Source: Nothopassalora personata (Eukaryota; Ascomycota; Dothideomycetes; Mycosphaerellales; Mycosphaerellaceae). Taken from it: 64,000 nt of DNA. Of the stretch, positions 1 through 9,943 are shown piece after piece. Position 1 is the stretch's first letter; the number at the start of each line of letters is the position of its first letter. Location of the stretch: the NCBI GenBank assembly GCA_033816765.1, contig CM066297.1, positions 1 to 64,000 on the forward strand, in the 5' to 3' direction. The position numbers and the translations under genes are program-made. The notes under the pieces are model-generated. The model was not told the DNA's origin. It was given only the letters and a program-made list of their open reading frames with translations, and made no database searches.

Positions 1-720
1 GAGATATCGCCGCCTAACTTTTTTAGCGTTAGATTATATAATCTAACGCCCTAACGCTAGAAATCTAGTACTTAGGAAACGTTTAGGGCGATTACGCGAC
101 AGGTTCTTACCTAATTTAGACGGTTAATAGCTCATTTTAAAGCCCTACATCTCCTAAATACGTCGGCCCTATTAGATTTACCGTAGATCACGTGTCTCGA
201 AAGTTACGGGCCTAAAATAGCTAAAAATAATACTTTTTCCTCACAAAATAAGTCCGGTCGAGTACCTTCGGGGAAAGATAGTATAGGGATATAAATAGTA
301 GGGCCTAGAGCCCTCGTAGGAAGCCTCTTAGGCTTAGTATAGTAATACTTTAACTAAAAGATGCAGTTCTAACCCCTCGAGGTATTTATAAAGCAATCCT
401 AGTAATAACTACTATATTTATCCTATATTAGCGGAGGTAGCTATTAGCTATTAAGATCTAGTATACCCCTAAACTACTAATACGTTAATCTATTATAGGC
501 TAGATACGCTAGAATAGTCCGGCGCGGGGACACTGAGATCTTAGGCCTCTCTAACGTAGACTTTATAGGCCTATCGTTATAACTACTAGACTAACGAGCC
601 TATTTTATAATAAATACTAGCTAAAATAAGGGATATATATACCTTTATTAATCCCTTCGTTATAAACGAAAGGGGTACATCCTTATACCTTAACCTTACG
701 TTCGGTTTATCCCTACTAGT
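1..720. other. RIP-degraded DNA, possible plus-strand coding relic
   Basis: CA and TG are nearly absent and TA is in excess. Between about 424 and 745 one plus-strand frame can be read with only TAG/TAA stops (Gln/Trp positions), suggesting a damaged coding region; I do not recognise its product. The first 420 bases show no assignable feature. Confidence 0.3.
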
Positions 721-900
721 CTATATAGTACTATATCGTTAGTAACGAAAATCTAGGCTACGATAGTAATAACGGCCTATAGTACTATATCGTTAGTTAC
801 GAAAAGCTAGGCTACGACGGTAATAACGGCCTATAGCATTACGATTACGACGATAATAACGGCCTATAGTACTATATCGTTAGTAACGAAAAGGTAGGCT
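721..900. repeat. 54-bp tandem repeat, about three copies
   Basis: A unit beginning near AGTACTATATCGTTAG recurs at 727, 781 and 868. The first spacing is 54 bp; the second is 87 bp because a partial, diverged unit lies between. Each unit contains an AACGGCCTAT junction. Confidence 0.6.
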
Positions 901-1229
901 AATTGCCAGTTATTCTTACGGTTATTCTTAATTACTATATCTCGCTATTAACGCATTACTAGAGAATGTAGTTACTCTTACTTACTAAGGTCTCGTTATA
1001 AACGGATTATACCTATACTATAGACTTTAAAACGCGAGTATACTAAATTCTAGACGGTACGAGTATATATTAAAAAGATCGCCGGGTGTTTACCCGCGTT
1101 TAGGCTATTTTCTAGAGCCCGAAAATACCGACTAATTAAACGCTAGCTAGGCGCCGAGAGCCTAAGCTTATAGCTATAATAGTAGGCTCTCCTTCTCTAG
1201 AGAACTTACTTCCCTTCCCTAATATCCCT

Positions 1230-2168
1230 AATATTCCTATTTCGGCTAGTATTATAACATAGCTATAATAAGCGACTCTACGTAAGTCCTACGTTAACCG
1301 AAGCGCCGGCTATTTAATACGAGCGACGAGCGAACAATCGCGAACATCTATAGAGATCTAGTAAAGACCGATAACCTCTCCTATATATAGAATATCTATA
1401 ACTTCCTACGAATTATATAGGAAGTAGTAGCGAGTAACTAAGGGTAAGACGGCTAAAACCGTAGAGTCTATATATACCCTAATACCCTCTACTTTCCTAT
1501 AAGGACTAACAAGAATAACGAGGTAGGATACTAGCTAGAATCTAACTTTTAGTTAGCGGACACCTTTAAGACCTTTATACACTAGGCTATCTTTAAGCGC
1601 GATAATAGCAGTAACTATTACCGAATATACATCGCCCTATATAATACGCCGGTATAGAGTTAGGTAGGGTTAGGAAAAGACTATAATAAGAAAGACTAGT
1701 ACTAGTAGTATATATAGGTAGTTACTTTTATAAGGGATAAGGAAGGCAAGATAAGTGTAGCTATATATAACTACGACTACCCGTATAGTAACGTAAAGAA
1801 GATAGCTAATTTATAACTTAAGTTTCTTTAAGCTGTACGGGGGAAAAAGGATTATAAGAGAATAGTTATCGAGTATATCTAGATAGGCAATATATAAGAT
1901 AATTATAAGACATAGCTAAGCGAGGAGATATATAGCCAATTAGGATATACCGCAAATAGGTACTTAAATAACACCTACTACTGGGTCCATAGGATAGTAA
2001 TACGAAAAGATAACGGCCTTCGATTAAGAGATAGGGATAGGACGTAGCTTTCCTTCTAGTGTTATAACTTATAGAAGGCAATTAAGAAGGAGAGACCAAT
2101 AGCCTATAATAACTAGGGGGTAGAATAGAATAATTAAGAGAGCTATATTTATTTATATCTAACTTAAG
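1230..2168 (+). pseudogene. RIP-damaged reading frame, unknown protein
   Basis: One plus-strand frame runs for about 310 codons, with interruptions only at TAG and TAA. Read with Gln or Trp at these positions, it gives a balanced protein-like composition rich in Tyr, Asn, Ile and Arg, with no obvious low complexity. No retroelement motif (zinc knuckle, YxDD, DDE) is seen and I do not recognise the family. It ends just before a 164-bp satellite. It could be a relic of a duplicated host gene or an accessory element gene. The true start may lie further upstream. Confidence 0.45.
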
Positions 2169-2234
2169 GGGGCGTTACTTTACTCCAATATAAATAAGAA
2201 TAGGTAAGAGCTATATATACTTTATAAATCTTAA

Positions 2235-2996
2235 GAGGGTCAGCCCCTAGAATGTAGGCCGACGGTTTAGGGTTAGTCTAGTATCCTAGAAGAGTAATTA
2301 TTACGTTTAGAAGACTATATACTTATTATAAGGGCGGAAATTACAATTAATTGTACCGGGAGGTAAGGCTTCATTTAACCGGATTAGGCCGTCACGACGA
2401 CGAGGGTTATAAGTATATAAATTACGGGGACTATAGTCTAGTACCTTAGGATAGTAATTATTATGTTTCTAAGACTATATACTTATTATAAGGGCAAAAA
2501 ATTACAATTAATCGTACCGGAAGCTAAGGCTTTATTCAACTAGATTAGGCTATAACGACGACAACGAGGGTTATAAGTATATAAATTATAGGGACTATAG
2601 TCTAGTACCCGAGAATAGTAGTTATTACGATTAGAAGACTATATACTTATTAGAAGGGCGGAAAATTATAATTAATCGTACCGGGAGGTAAGGCTTTATT
2701 TATCTAGACTAGGCCGTAATAATAACGACGAGGGTTATAAGTATATAAATCGTAGGGACTATAATCGAGTACCCTACAATAGTAATCATTACGTTTATAA
2801 GACTATATACTTATCGTAAGCGCGGAAAATTACAATTAAGCGTATCGGGACCGCAAGGCTTTATCTATCCGGATTAGGCCGCTACAATGACGACGAGGGT
2901 TATAAGTATATAAATTATAGGGACTATAGTCTAGTACCTGAGAATAGTAATTATTACGTTTAGAAGACTATACACTTCTTATAAAGGCGGATAGTA
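2235..2996. repeat. 164-bp satellite array (first locus)
   Basis: The marker CGAGGGTTATAAGTATATAAATT starts at 2,401, 2,565, 2,729 and 2,894, giving periods of 164, 164 and 165 bp. About four and a half units are present, all depleted of CA/TG. The same unit forms a second array at 22,370-25,560. Confidence 0.85.
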
Positions 2997-3009
2997 ACTA
3001 GAGAACGAC

Positions 3010-3100
3010 CCGCTACGGCTAAACTATACTAGTCCTATTTAGGAATTAGGTCGGGCAGATTAGACCGAAATCTTAGCCCTACCTATATTACGTACCTACT
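3010..3100. repeat. Fragment of the 364-377-bp satellite
   Basis: The segment containing ACTATACTAGTCCTATTTAGG followed by GCAGATTAGACCGAAATCTTA closely matches the repeats at about 20,615-20,690, 20,980 and 21,355. Confidence 0.6.
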
Positions 3101-3159
3101 ATCTTCGAAATTAAGCGGTACGGGTATTGAAGCTACTTTAACGATCTATTCCCCCTCTT

Positions 3160-5560
3160 CTTCTTAGGTATAAGTAATAGATAGTACCTCTAGCTTAGCG
3201 AGAGCTTTCTCTAGCTTAGCTCTCTCCGCTAGTAACTACTCGTACCGGGCCTTACGCGCTAGGTCTTTAGCGAGTAGAGCGATCTAGTACTCCGGCTCCG
3301 TAGTACGTAGGTCCTTAAAGAGTCTTTATAATAAATAATTCTCGTAGGCTACTATAACTCCGTACTCGACCTACTACGTAATATTATCTACGAGCTACGC
3401 TAAAGTAATATCGTAGTAGGCTAGCGGTATAGCTAAAGCCTTAACTTTACGCTCGTAATTATCTATACCTAAGGTAGAGTTAACGTAGCTAATATCGGTA
3501 GCCTTCTTATTCTAGTCCGGTAAATATAGTACACGTTAACCCTCCGCCTCTAAGATAGCGTAGTACTCCTCGACTTATTACTCGCGGCGTAGACGAAGGT
3601 TTTTAATCTCGTAGTCGGAACGTTTAGCTAGGAGCTAGGGGTTATAGGTAATAGGTCGGTAGTATACGGTAGCTACTAGGCGGTATATAGAATCTATAAC
3701 CTCTTAAAGTAGTTCCTTAAATAGCGACTTAGCGAACCCTACAACTTAGTAGTAGAGCTTAGTCGCTAATCTCTAACTAAGTATAGCTATAATAACGCGA
3801 TTAAGTATATTAATAAACTCTTTACGGATCTATTTAACAACGCCGTTAGTAATGTTACTAAAGATTAATAATGGCTCGAGGATTAGGGAGTAGATAATAG
3901 TATTGTTAACCTAATTAGGGATGTCTCTACCTAGAGAGGAGTCGGAACGAGCCTTAACCTCGTTTAGACGGAAAATAGTCTTTCTAGAGTATATCTAACT
4001 AGCCTAGGTATAATAGGTATTGGGGCTTACTAGTATCCGACGTAATCTTACTAAGAGCCTAGGAGTACTACTTATTACTCGGCTACCCTACTTAGTCTTC
4101 GCTCGCTTCGAAGGACTATCGTCTTCGGAGCTATTTTCTAACGTAATTGAAGGCTTCTTATAGCCGGGTAAGACCTATACTACTTCTAGCTTTAGGTTTC
4201 AAAGTCTCTTAACTAGATTGCGGAAGATCTACGGATACTTCTTTTAGAGCTTACTTTAATTACTACCGGCATTAATCTTACTAATTAACGTAGTCTTTAT
4301 ATTATTAATCTCTATAATTATAGTTAAAGAAGCCGTCTACGTAGCGACTACCTCTAGTATCGTCTTTAGTTCCTTATCGATAGTTAAGAGCTATACCTAT
4401 ACTAAGTATATACTACTAAAGACAATATCTATAGCTCTATAGAGAAGAATCTAGCCTTAATCTTACGCGCTTACTTGTACGTTATAGCCTTTTTACCGTT
4501 AAGTTCTATTTAAGAGAGCTACTAGCTAACGAACTATCCTCTACCTAGCTTATATTATTTCCCCTATAGAAGGTCTTAGAAGAACGTAACTTTAGCTTAA
4601 GTAAACTCGACTAAATTTGGCTTAGTAAGGACGCCTAGCGTTCGGTAGCTTACCTTATACTATCGTAGAAAGCGAAGAGTCGTAGAGACTTCTAGATCTT
4701 AGTTCGCGCTATATATAAGTACGATAGGAGCTTCTTCGTCCCTTATATACTTCTTAAGTAGTTTCTATAAGATATTAGTCTCTATCTATTCTTAAGTAAC
4801 GATATACCCTATTAGCAAACCTCTATAAACTCTACGAGGAACCCCTAAGATTCGCTGCTTATATACTAGTATTAATCGCCCTTAGGAAATTATAGAACGA
4901 GAGGTCGGGTAGGTTTAAAGCGGTAATCTCGAGGCTAATAATATTAGGCGAGAACCTAACCTTCTACTTATAAGTATATCTAGGCTTAAGTAGGACGTTA
5001 AGGTAGGCTAGGGGCTTTACTAAGGATTAAGTACCGCGAGCTAAGTATAGTAAAGTATACCTTCTAGCTCCTACCTATCGTATAGGGTAATAAACTCAAA
5101 GATATCCGTATCTTTCTTAATGTACCGGTCAAATATAGTACCGTTAACTCTAGTACGTATACGCTTATCGTAGCTATACTTATTAAGAATAGTAATTCTA
5201 TATAACTAGGAGCTATCTAGGCTAGAGGAGGTAGTACTAATTTAGTACGGGTACTAGGTATATATACCCTCGTTACGTAGAAGCTAAATGCCGTAAATTG
5301 TATTAATTACTAAGGACTTCCCTATATAAGAGTTAGTATAATTTAGTAAAGTAGAGACACCGCTATTACTTACTAGCTAATTAATCGCTAATAACTATAA
5401 ACTCCGGAATCGACTCGAGAGTAGTATTAATATTAAGTGCTTTAGGGGGTTACCGCTTAGATTAGCTACCGGGCTAGTGTTTCTATCTCATTAATAGTAG
5501 ACGGCGTAGCGGTAGCTTAAGAGTTTAGTATATTAGTATCTCTATTACGACTATTAGGCG
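3160..5560 (-). pseudogene. Dynamin-like large GTPase relic, RIP-inactivated
   Basis: On the minus strand a long frame is legible with TAG/TAA only at Gln/Trp-type positions. Running downwards it shows a P-loop-like segment (SYIGKS, about 5,311-5,340) followed by a stretch with RNEGIYTQYP, as after the P-loop in dynamins. A stretch like LIYSANQDLE precedes GVLTKPN (about 4,605-4,640), matching the dynamin G4 motif TKPD with D to N. A helical middle follows, and a C-terminal region (about 3,180-3,450) with AYYDITLAQLVD and charged coiled coil resembles the GTPase effector domain of fungal dynamin-like proteins. Family knowledge: these proteins remodel membranes by GTP hydrolysis. The G3 DxPG motif is not clear and a frameshift is possible. 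Identification is by motif order only. A host-gene duplicate caught by RIP is the simplest reading. Confidence 0.6.
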
Positions 5561-5564
5561 TAAA

Positions 5565-6050
5565 AAGGAGACTAGATTTAGAATTCTCGCGTAAAATTGC
5601 GTAAGATACGCTATTAAAGTGTCCGTATTAGTAAGATTTTATTTTCGCGTTAGCGTTAGTATTAGTGTTAGTATTAGTATTAGCGTTAGTATTAGCGTTA
5701 GCATTAGGCGGCAATAACTCGCTAACTCATAGTTGGATTATAAAAGGGAGATTGGATTCGGAATCCTCGCGTAAAGTCGCGTAAGATACGCTATTAAAGT
5801 GTCCGTATTAGTAAGATTTTATTTTCGCGTTAGCGTTAGTATTAGTGTTAGTATTAGTATTAGCGTTAGTATTAGCGTTAGCATTAGGCGGCAATAACTC
5901 GCTATCCGATAGTTAAATTGTAAAAACGAGACCGTTTTCGGAATCCTTACGTAAAATTGCGTGAGATATACTATTAAAGTATCTATATTAGGGAGATTTT
6001 ATTTTCGCGTTAGCGTTATTGTTAGCGTTAGCGTTAAAGGATACGATAAA
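5565..6050. repeat. 180-bp satellite with internal TTAGNN hexamer runs
   Basis: Unit markers (GAATYCTCGCGTAAA and its variant) start exactly at 5,581, 5,761 and 5,941, a period of 180 bp; the third unit is truncated. Each of the first two units carries about ten consecutive hexamers of the form TTAGNN (TTAGCG, TTAGTA, TTAGTG, TTAGCA), at 5,648-5,708 and 5,828-5,888. Confidence 0.85.
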
Positions 6051-6162
6051 TTAAAATAACCTAGGAACTAAAAGGAAACCTACGGAATTATGAATAGAAG
6101 ATCTAGGAGTAAAAAAACCGGCCTACTTAAAGGTAACCTAAGGTTACGTTTAATTAAACCGA

Positions 6163-6204
6163 GGAGCGAAGATAGGAATCGAACCTAAACACGTACCGCG
6201 CTCC
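6163..6204 (-). other. tRNA-like minihelix (B-box, acceptor plus T-arm only)
   Basis: On the minus strand GGTTCGATTCC matches a pol III B-box. TAGG and CCTA pair around the T-loop, and GGAGCG/CGCTCC pair perfectly at the ends. D and anticodon arms are missing, so this is at best a tRNA or SINE fragment. Confidence 0.3.
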
Positions 6205-6239
6205 GTTTACTATTAAGGGCTCGTATTGCGCCGTAATAG
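6180..6239. repeat. 364-377-bp satellite, left of the gypsy insertion
   Basis: ACACGTACCGCGCTCCGTTT and the following bases to GCGCCGTAATAG match units at 20,735 and 21,165. Removing the elements at 6,240-19,237 and 19,250-20,525 restores a continuous unit reading into the array at 20,526. Confidence 0.7.
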
Positions 6240-6632
6240 TATTGACGACTGATTAGTTATGTTAACCTTAGGTTTGGTTATGTTAACCTTAGGTTTAGAG
6301 GGAGGGTTCCTTAGGTCCAACTTGCCCCTATTTCATTTAGGTTTGATTGGACATTTAGGTGAGCTAGCGGGACTGGTATAGCTGTTGAGATATATACTAC
6401 GCAGTTGAGCATTATAAGCGTAGCATTAAGGCAACAATTCAATTTATACCTCTCGAGTAGAGGGCATAGGGGTTTAGGTCCGCCAATCCTCCTGTTTTAT
6501 CTAGCTACTACGCTACTCGTTACGTGACCTGATTTTACGGTCCCGGGACCGGCAAATACCTCTACTTACATAAGCGCCGCTCTATACCACCATAACTCGG
6601 ACAGGCCTACATAGGGTGGTTAGTAGACATTA
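6240..6632 (+). repeat. 5' LTR of the three-ORF Ty3/gypsy element
   Basis: 393 bp, paired with an equally long copy at 18,845-19,237. Termini are TATTGACG and GACATTA, which fit TG...CA ends changed to TA...TA by RIP. The flanks show ATAG (or AATAG) on both sides, a candidate target duplication. Differences from the 3' LTR are mostly RIP-type transitions. It holds GTTACGTGAC (6,519-6,528, a RIP-altered E-box palindrome) and CGGTCCCGGGACCG (6,538-6,551). Confidence 0.85.
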
Positions 6633-6967
6633 TTTTAGTGGTTAATGAGGGGGGGTATTAAGTGTACACCCGGTGGCGTATCAGCATCCAGTTTGTAAGG
6701 TCAAAATCACGGTTTAAGGTCTAAGGTTCACGGTTAAGGTCATTACTTAAGGTTAAGGTTCAAGGTTAAGGTTTAAGGTTAAGGTCGACTAAGGTCGAAA
6801 ACACTTAAGGTCTAAGGTATTTAGCAACAATCACGGTTACAAGGTCCTATTAAGTAACAACTAGTATTAGCACATTCTAAAGCAAGCACTACGTAACAAT
6901 AGATACGGCTGCATCACTAGAAAAACTTAGCACCTTTGCCGACATAGGTAGAGGCTACGAATAGTCT
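6633..6967 (+). other. Gypsy leader with TTAAGG-type repeats
   Basis: Between the 5' LTR and gag there is an irregular run of TTAAGGT and TCTAAGGT units (about 6,696-6,815). A canonical TGG-type primer site is not visible right after the LTR, possibly because of RIP. Confidence 0.5.
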
Positions 6968-9830
6968 ATGAACCCCACGAAAATGGAAGGGGTCTATAGG
7001 GATTCTGTCCCTCATAAGGGGATAGAGGAATCGGAGGAAGGGGAAACACCTAAACCTAGTGGAGAAGGGAGAAGCGGAACCAGTGCCGCTAAATTGGGTA
7101 TAGGTGTAGGAACGAACAGCACAATTAGAATAGATGCTATAACTACCCTCTTTAGACGATTAGCAGTAGCAATAGAAAACGCTAGCCCTCGCTTTCTACC
7201 TCTAGGAGGTGCTAAGAATCCGTTCTTTAATGGCACTAATGCTACTGAGTTCTAGGAGCGGTTTAGCGACCTAATAGACTAGTATCCGCCTCGGGCATCT
7301 ATTAAGAAGGATGATTTCTAGGGCAGGTTTAAGCGCAATTGCGAAACTACTATCCGGCGCGTAGTTATAAGGCTGCCTAGGTGGCTTACTAACAAGGCAC
7401 GTTTTAGGAGGGCGTTCTTATTAGAGTTCTTAAGGTTTAACGCCTACTCGATGCTAGGGAGTCGGGAATATCTTAAGGAGATTGTTAGGGCGCAGCAAGG
7501 CAAGAGGCCTAAAGAATAAGATGTGAAGGAATTTATCCGCCTGTTTATATCCTTAAGTGACCTAATTGAACCTAAGGATTTAGATAATAGCTCCCGGAGT
7601 CGCCTCCTCCTTTAGGGATTGCTAGAGGGAGTCGCGAAAGCGGTCTATAAGGCTTACGGGCTTCACCTAAAGTAACCTAAGAAGTTTAGGGACTTTTAGA
7701 GGATCCTCGATAAAGCTGCTAGCATCGTAGATAGTGAGGAGGGATAGAAGGCTATGTATATAGATTTCCCTCTTACTTTGCCTTAACTGTACCGCTTAGT
7801 CGTGATGCAAATGCCGCGCCTTAAGCCTAAGATTAATACGCTTAAGAAGGCCACCTCTAGGACTGTTGTTAATAATGACCTAATCTAGAAGGTAGCTAAA
7901 ATGAGTATACGTGCATACTAGCGCGGTTACGTCGCGGACGCGGGTGCCTTCTACCCGAGCGAGAATTAGCGCTCTATGTAACCGGAGAGGCACGACCTAG
8001 ACGCTAAACTGTAGGTTTACGCAATGTAGCGTCCCCTATCGTAGAATCGCGAACAGTCTAAAGTAATAGATAGCTATTGCTACAACTGTAGTAGTTCGAA
8101 GCACTAGGCTAGCAATTATAGGGCGATAAGGTCCTTAATATCCCGGGGCTACGTACACCTCGCCCCGAATAACTAGTAGTATCTAGGGAAAGAAGGCGAT
8201 CCGCGTCCTACTAAGTTCAACTTTCGGAGGGACTATAGTAAACCGAAACTGCTCTATATGCTCCCTCTACTCGAAGAACATTATAGGCCGATCGAGTTTA
8301 GTAACTAGTATGAGATTTCTACACTACGTAAGCAATAGATAGGTAGGGACTACACTAGGGTAATAAAAGTCACGCCTCCTAATCATTCTAAGCCCCCTCC
8401 TAACTTTAGGCATTTAATGGAGTATAGCCCTTAGGACGCACGGTCTAGCTAAATAGAGAAGGCCGCTAGTACATATTAGGTCTTATTCGGAGAAAGTGAA
8501 GTGGAGCAGGCGGTCGACTTAGGCGAGCTTAACGAGGTATCTACCTATCCTATGCAGTCTAACAAAGTGAAAGGGAAGGCACCCGTAGGCATTCTAAAGA
8601 ATCCGCACCCGAGGACCCGGTCCTTAGCCTAGGATCTACGAGCCCGAGCTAAGGCTACTAAGAAAGTTTGCCTACAATTAGAACAGGAGATCCGGTAAGC
8701 TAAGATTAACTAGTAGGAGGTTGAAATAATTAATGAAGTTAGTGCTTAAATAAGCGAAACTCAATCATTAGCTAAATCCGGGGTAACCCTAGGAAGGGGA
8801 AATGATGCCTAAGTGAATAGATTAGGGAACGATGCTAATAAAGGACTGCCTAAGGATATGCCTATTAGTCCCGTGAACGCCCCCTTCGTACAAAGGAAGC
8901 GTATATAGAATGCTAAGACTATAAGGATTAACAACTACGTCCGATAATATAGTTTAGCTAGTAATAGCCCGGTTATAAAGGAAGAGGGTATTATCTACTA
9001 GATTAATTAGATCCTCTAGATAACGTTTCCTAATGTGAACGCCTAAGATTAGTTTCGATATAGTCGCTAGTTCGAGGCTGCCCTCTTCGGTCGCGTTACT
9101 AATACCCCCGCTCTTTAGGAGAAGCTCGCTATAGTGCGACGCCTTATAGGAAAGGACCCTAAGGTTCGCACTAGACAAGTAGTTACCTATGAAGACGAAC
9201 CTAAGTATAATAAGGAGGTCTTCCGCGAAGATAGTTAGGCCTAGTATATTGGAGTGTATTTAACTATGCTTTACTCTAAAGGTGCGGTCCCTACTACTAA
9301 GCTCTATAAGGACGTTAAGAAAATCGGGCTCTCTAGTGTCCTTAATAACTTTGCTATAGTCCCTAGTCCTTAGGTAGTAGCGGAGTTCGGGATAAATAAG
9401 AACTAGATTAGGTGCCTAATTAACGAGGGTTCCGAGGTAAATATTATCGGCTAGAGAAACGCTTATAGATTTAGGTTACCGGTAATGTCGAGTGCTTAGC
9501 TTACCTTTCGAGGTGCTAGAGGGCGGGCCTAGTTTAAAGGTGTTATAGGCAATTTGGATGTTTAGGTATTTAGGGTTCACTACTAAATAGACATGTTTAT
9601 CTCCTCGGATCTAAACTTACTAACAATCCTAGGACGTCCGTAGGCCCGCAAGGTGCGACTTACTGCCCGTAACTGCGATAATAGTTTATAGGAGGGGACT
9701 ATCGCTAGCCGTAAAGGTGAAAGTGTTATGTTTACTACCCTAGTTAGCTCGGACAGGTGTAAGACCCTTTAAGAACTGTTAAAAGCGTCGGGAAATGGAA
9801 GGGTAGGTTAAGTTACGGCGCTCAACCCAC
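6968..9830 (+). pseudogene. gag: Gypsy ORF1: gag and aspartic protease, RIP-broken
   Basis: The first 95 codons from the ATG at 6,968 are still open; after that the frame continues with many TAG/TAA at Gln/Trp positions. The N-terminus is acidic and Gly/Ser-rich, followed by a helical gag-like core (about 7,220-7,800). A CCHC zinc-knuckle relic reads CYNCSSSKHQASNY (about 8,075-8,120), with Gly and the last Cys mutated. The C-terminal part carries a retropepsin-like segment, CLINEGSEVNIIG (about 9,410-9,450; active-site D appears as N), and a later LTILGRP (about 9,615-9,640). It packages element RNA and processes polyproteins. It ends just before a long palindrome at 9,907, so ORF1 and ORF2 appear to be separate units. 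Confidence 0.8.
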
Positions 9831-9894
9831 CGATTTGCTAAAGCCGGATTTAATAAAATCGGTAAGGTTCTCGTACTATCTCGGAGAAACCTCG

Positions 9895-9924
9895 GACTTT
9901 GATTTGCCGGTCCCGGGACCGGTA
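9895..9924. promoter_or_regulatory. Palindrome at the ORF1/ORF2 boundary
   Basis: CCGGTCCCGGGACCGG at 9,907-9,922, extendable to 26 bp with one mismatch, followed by AAATAG. The same core is found in both LTRs and at the ORF2/ORF3 boundary. Function unknown. Confidence 0.6.
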
Positions 9925-9943
9925 AATAGCTATAGTGAGGAAA

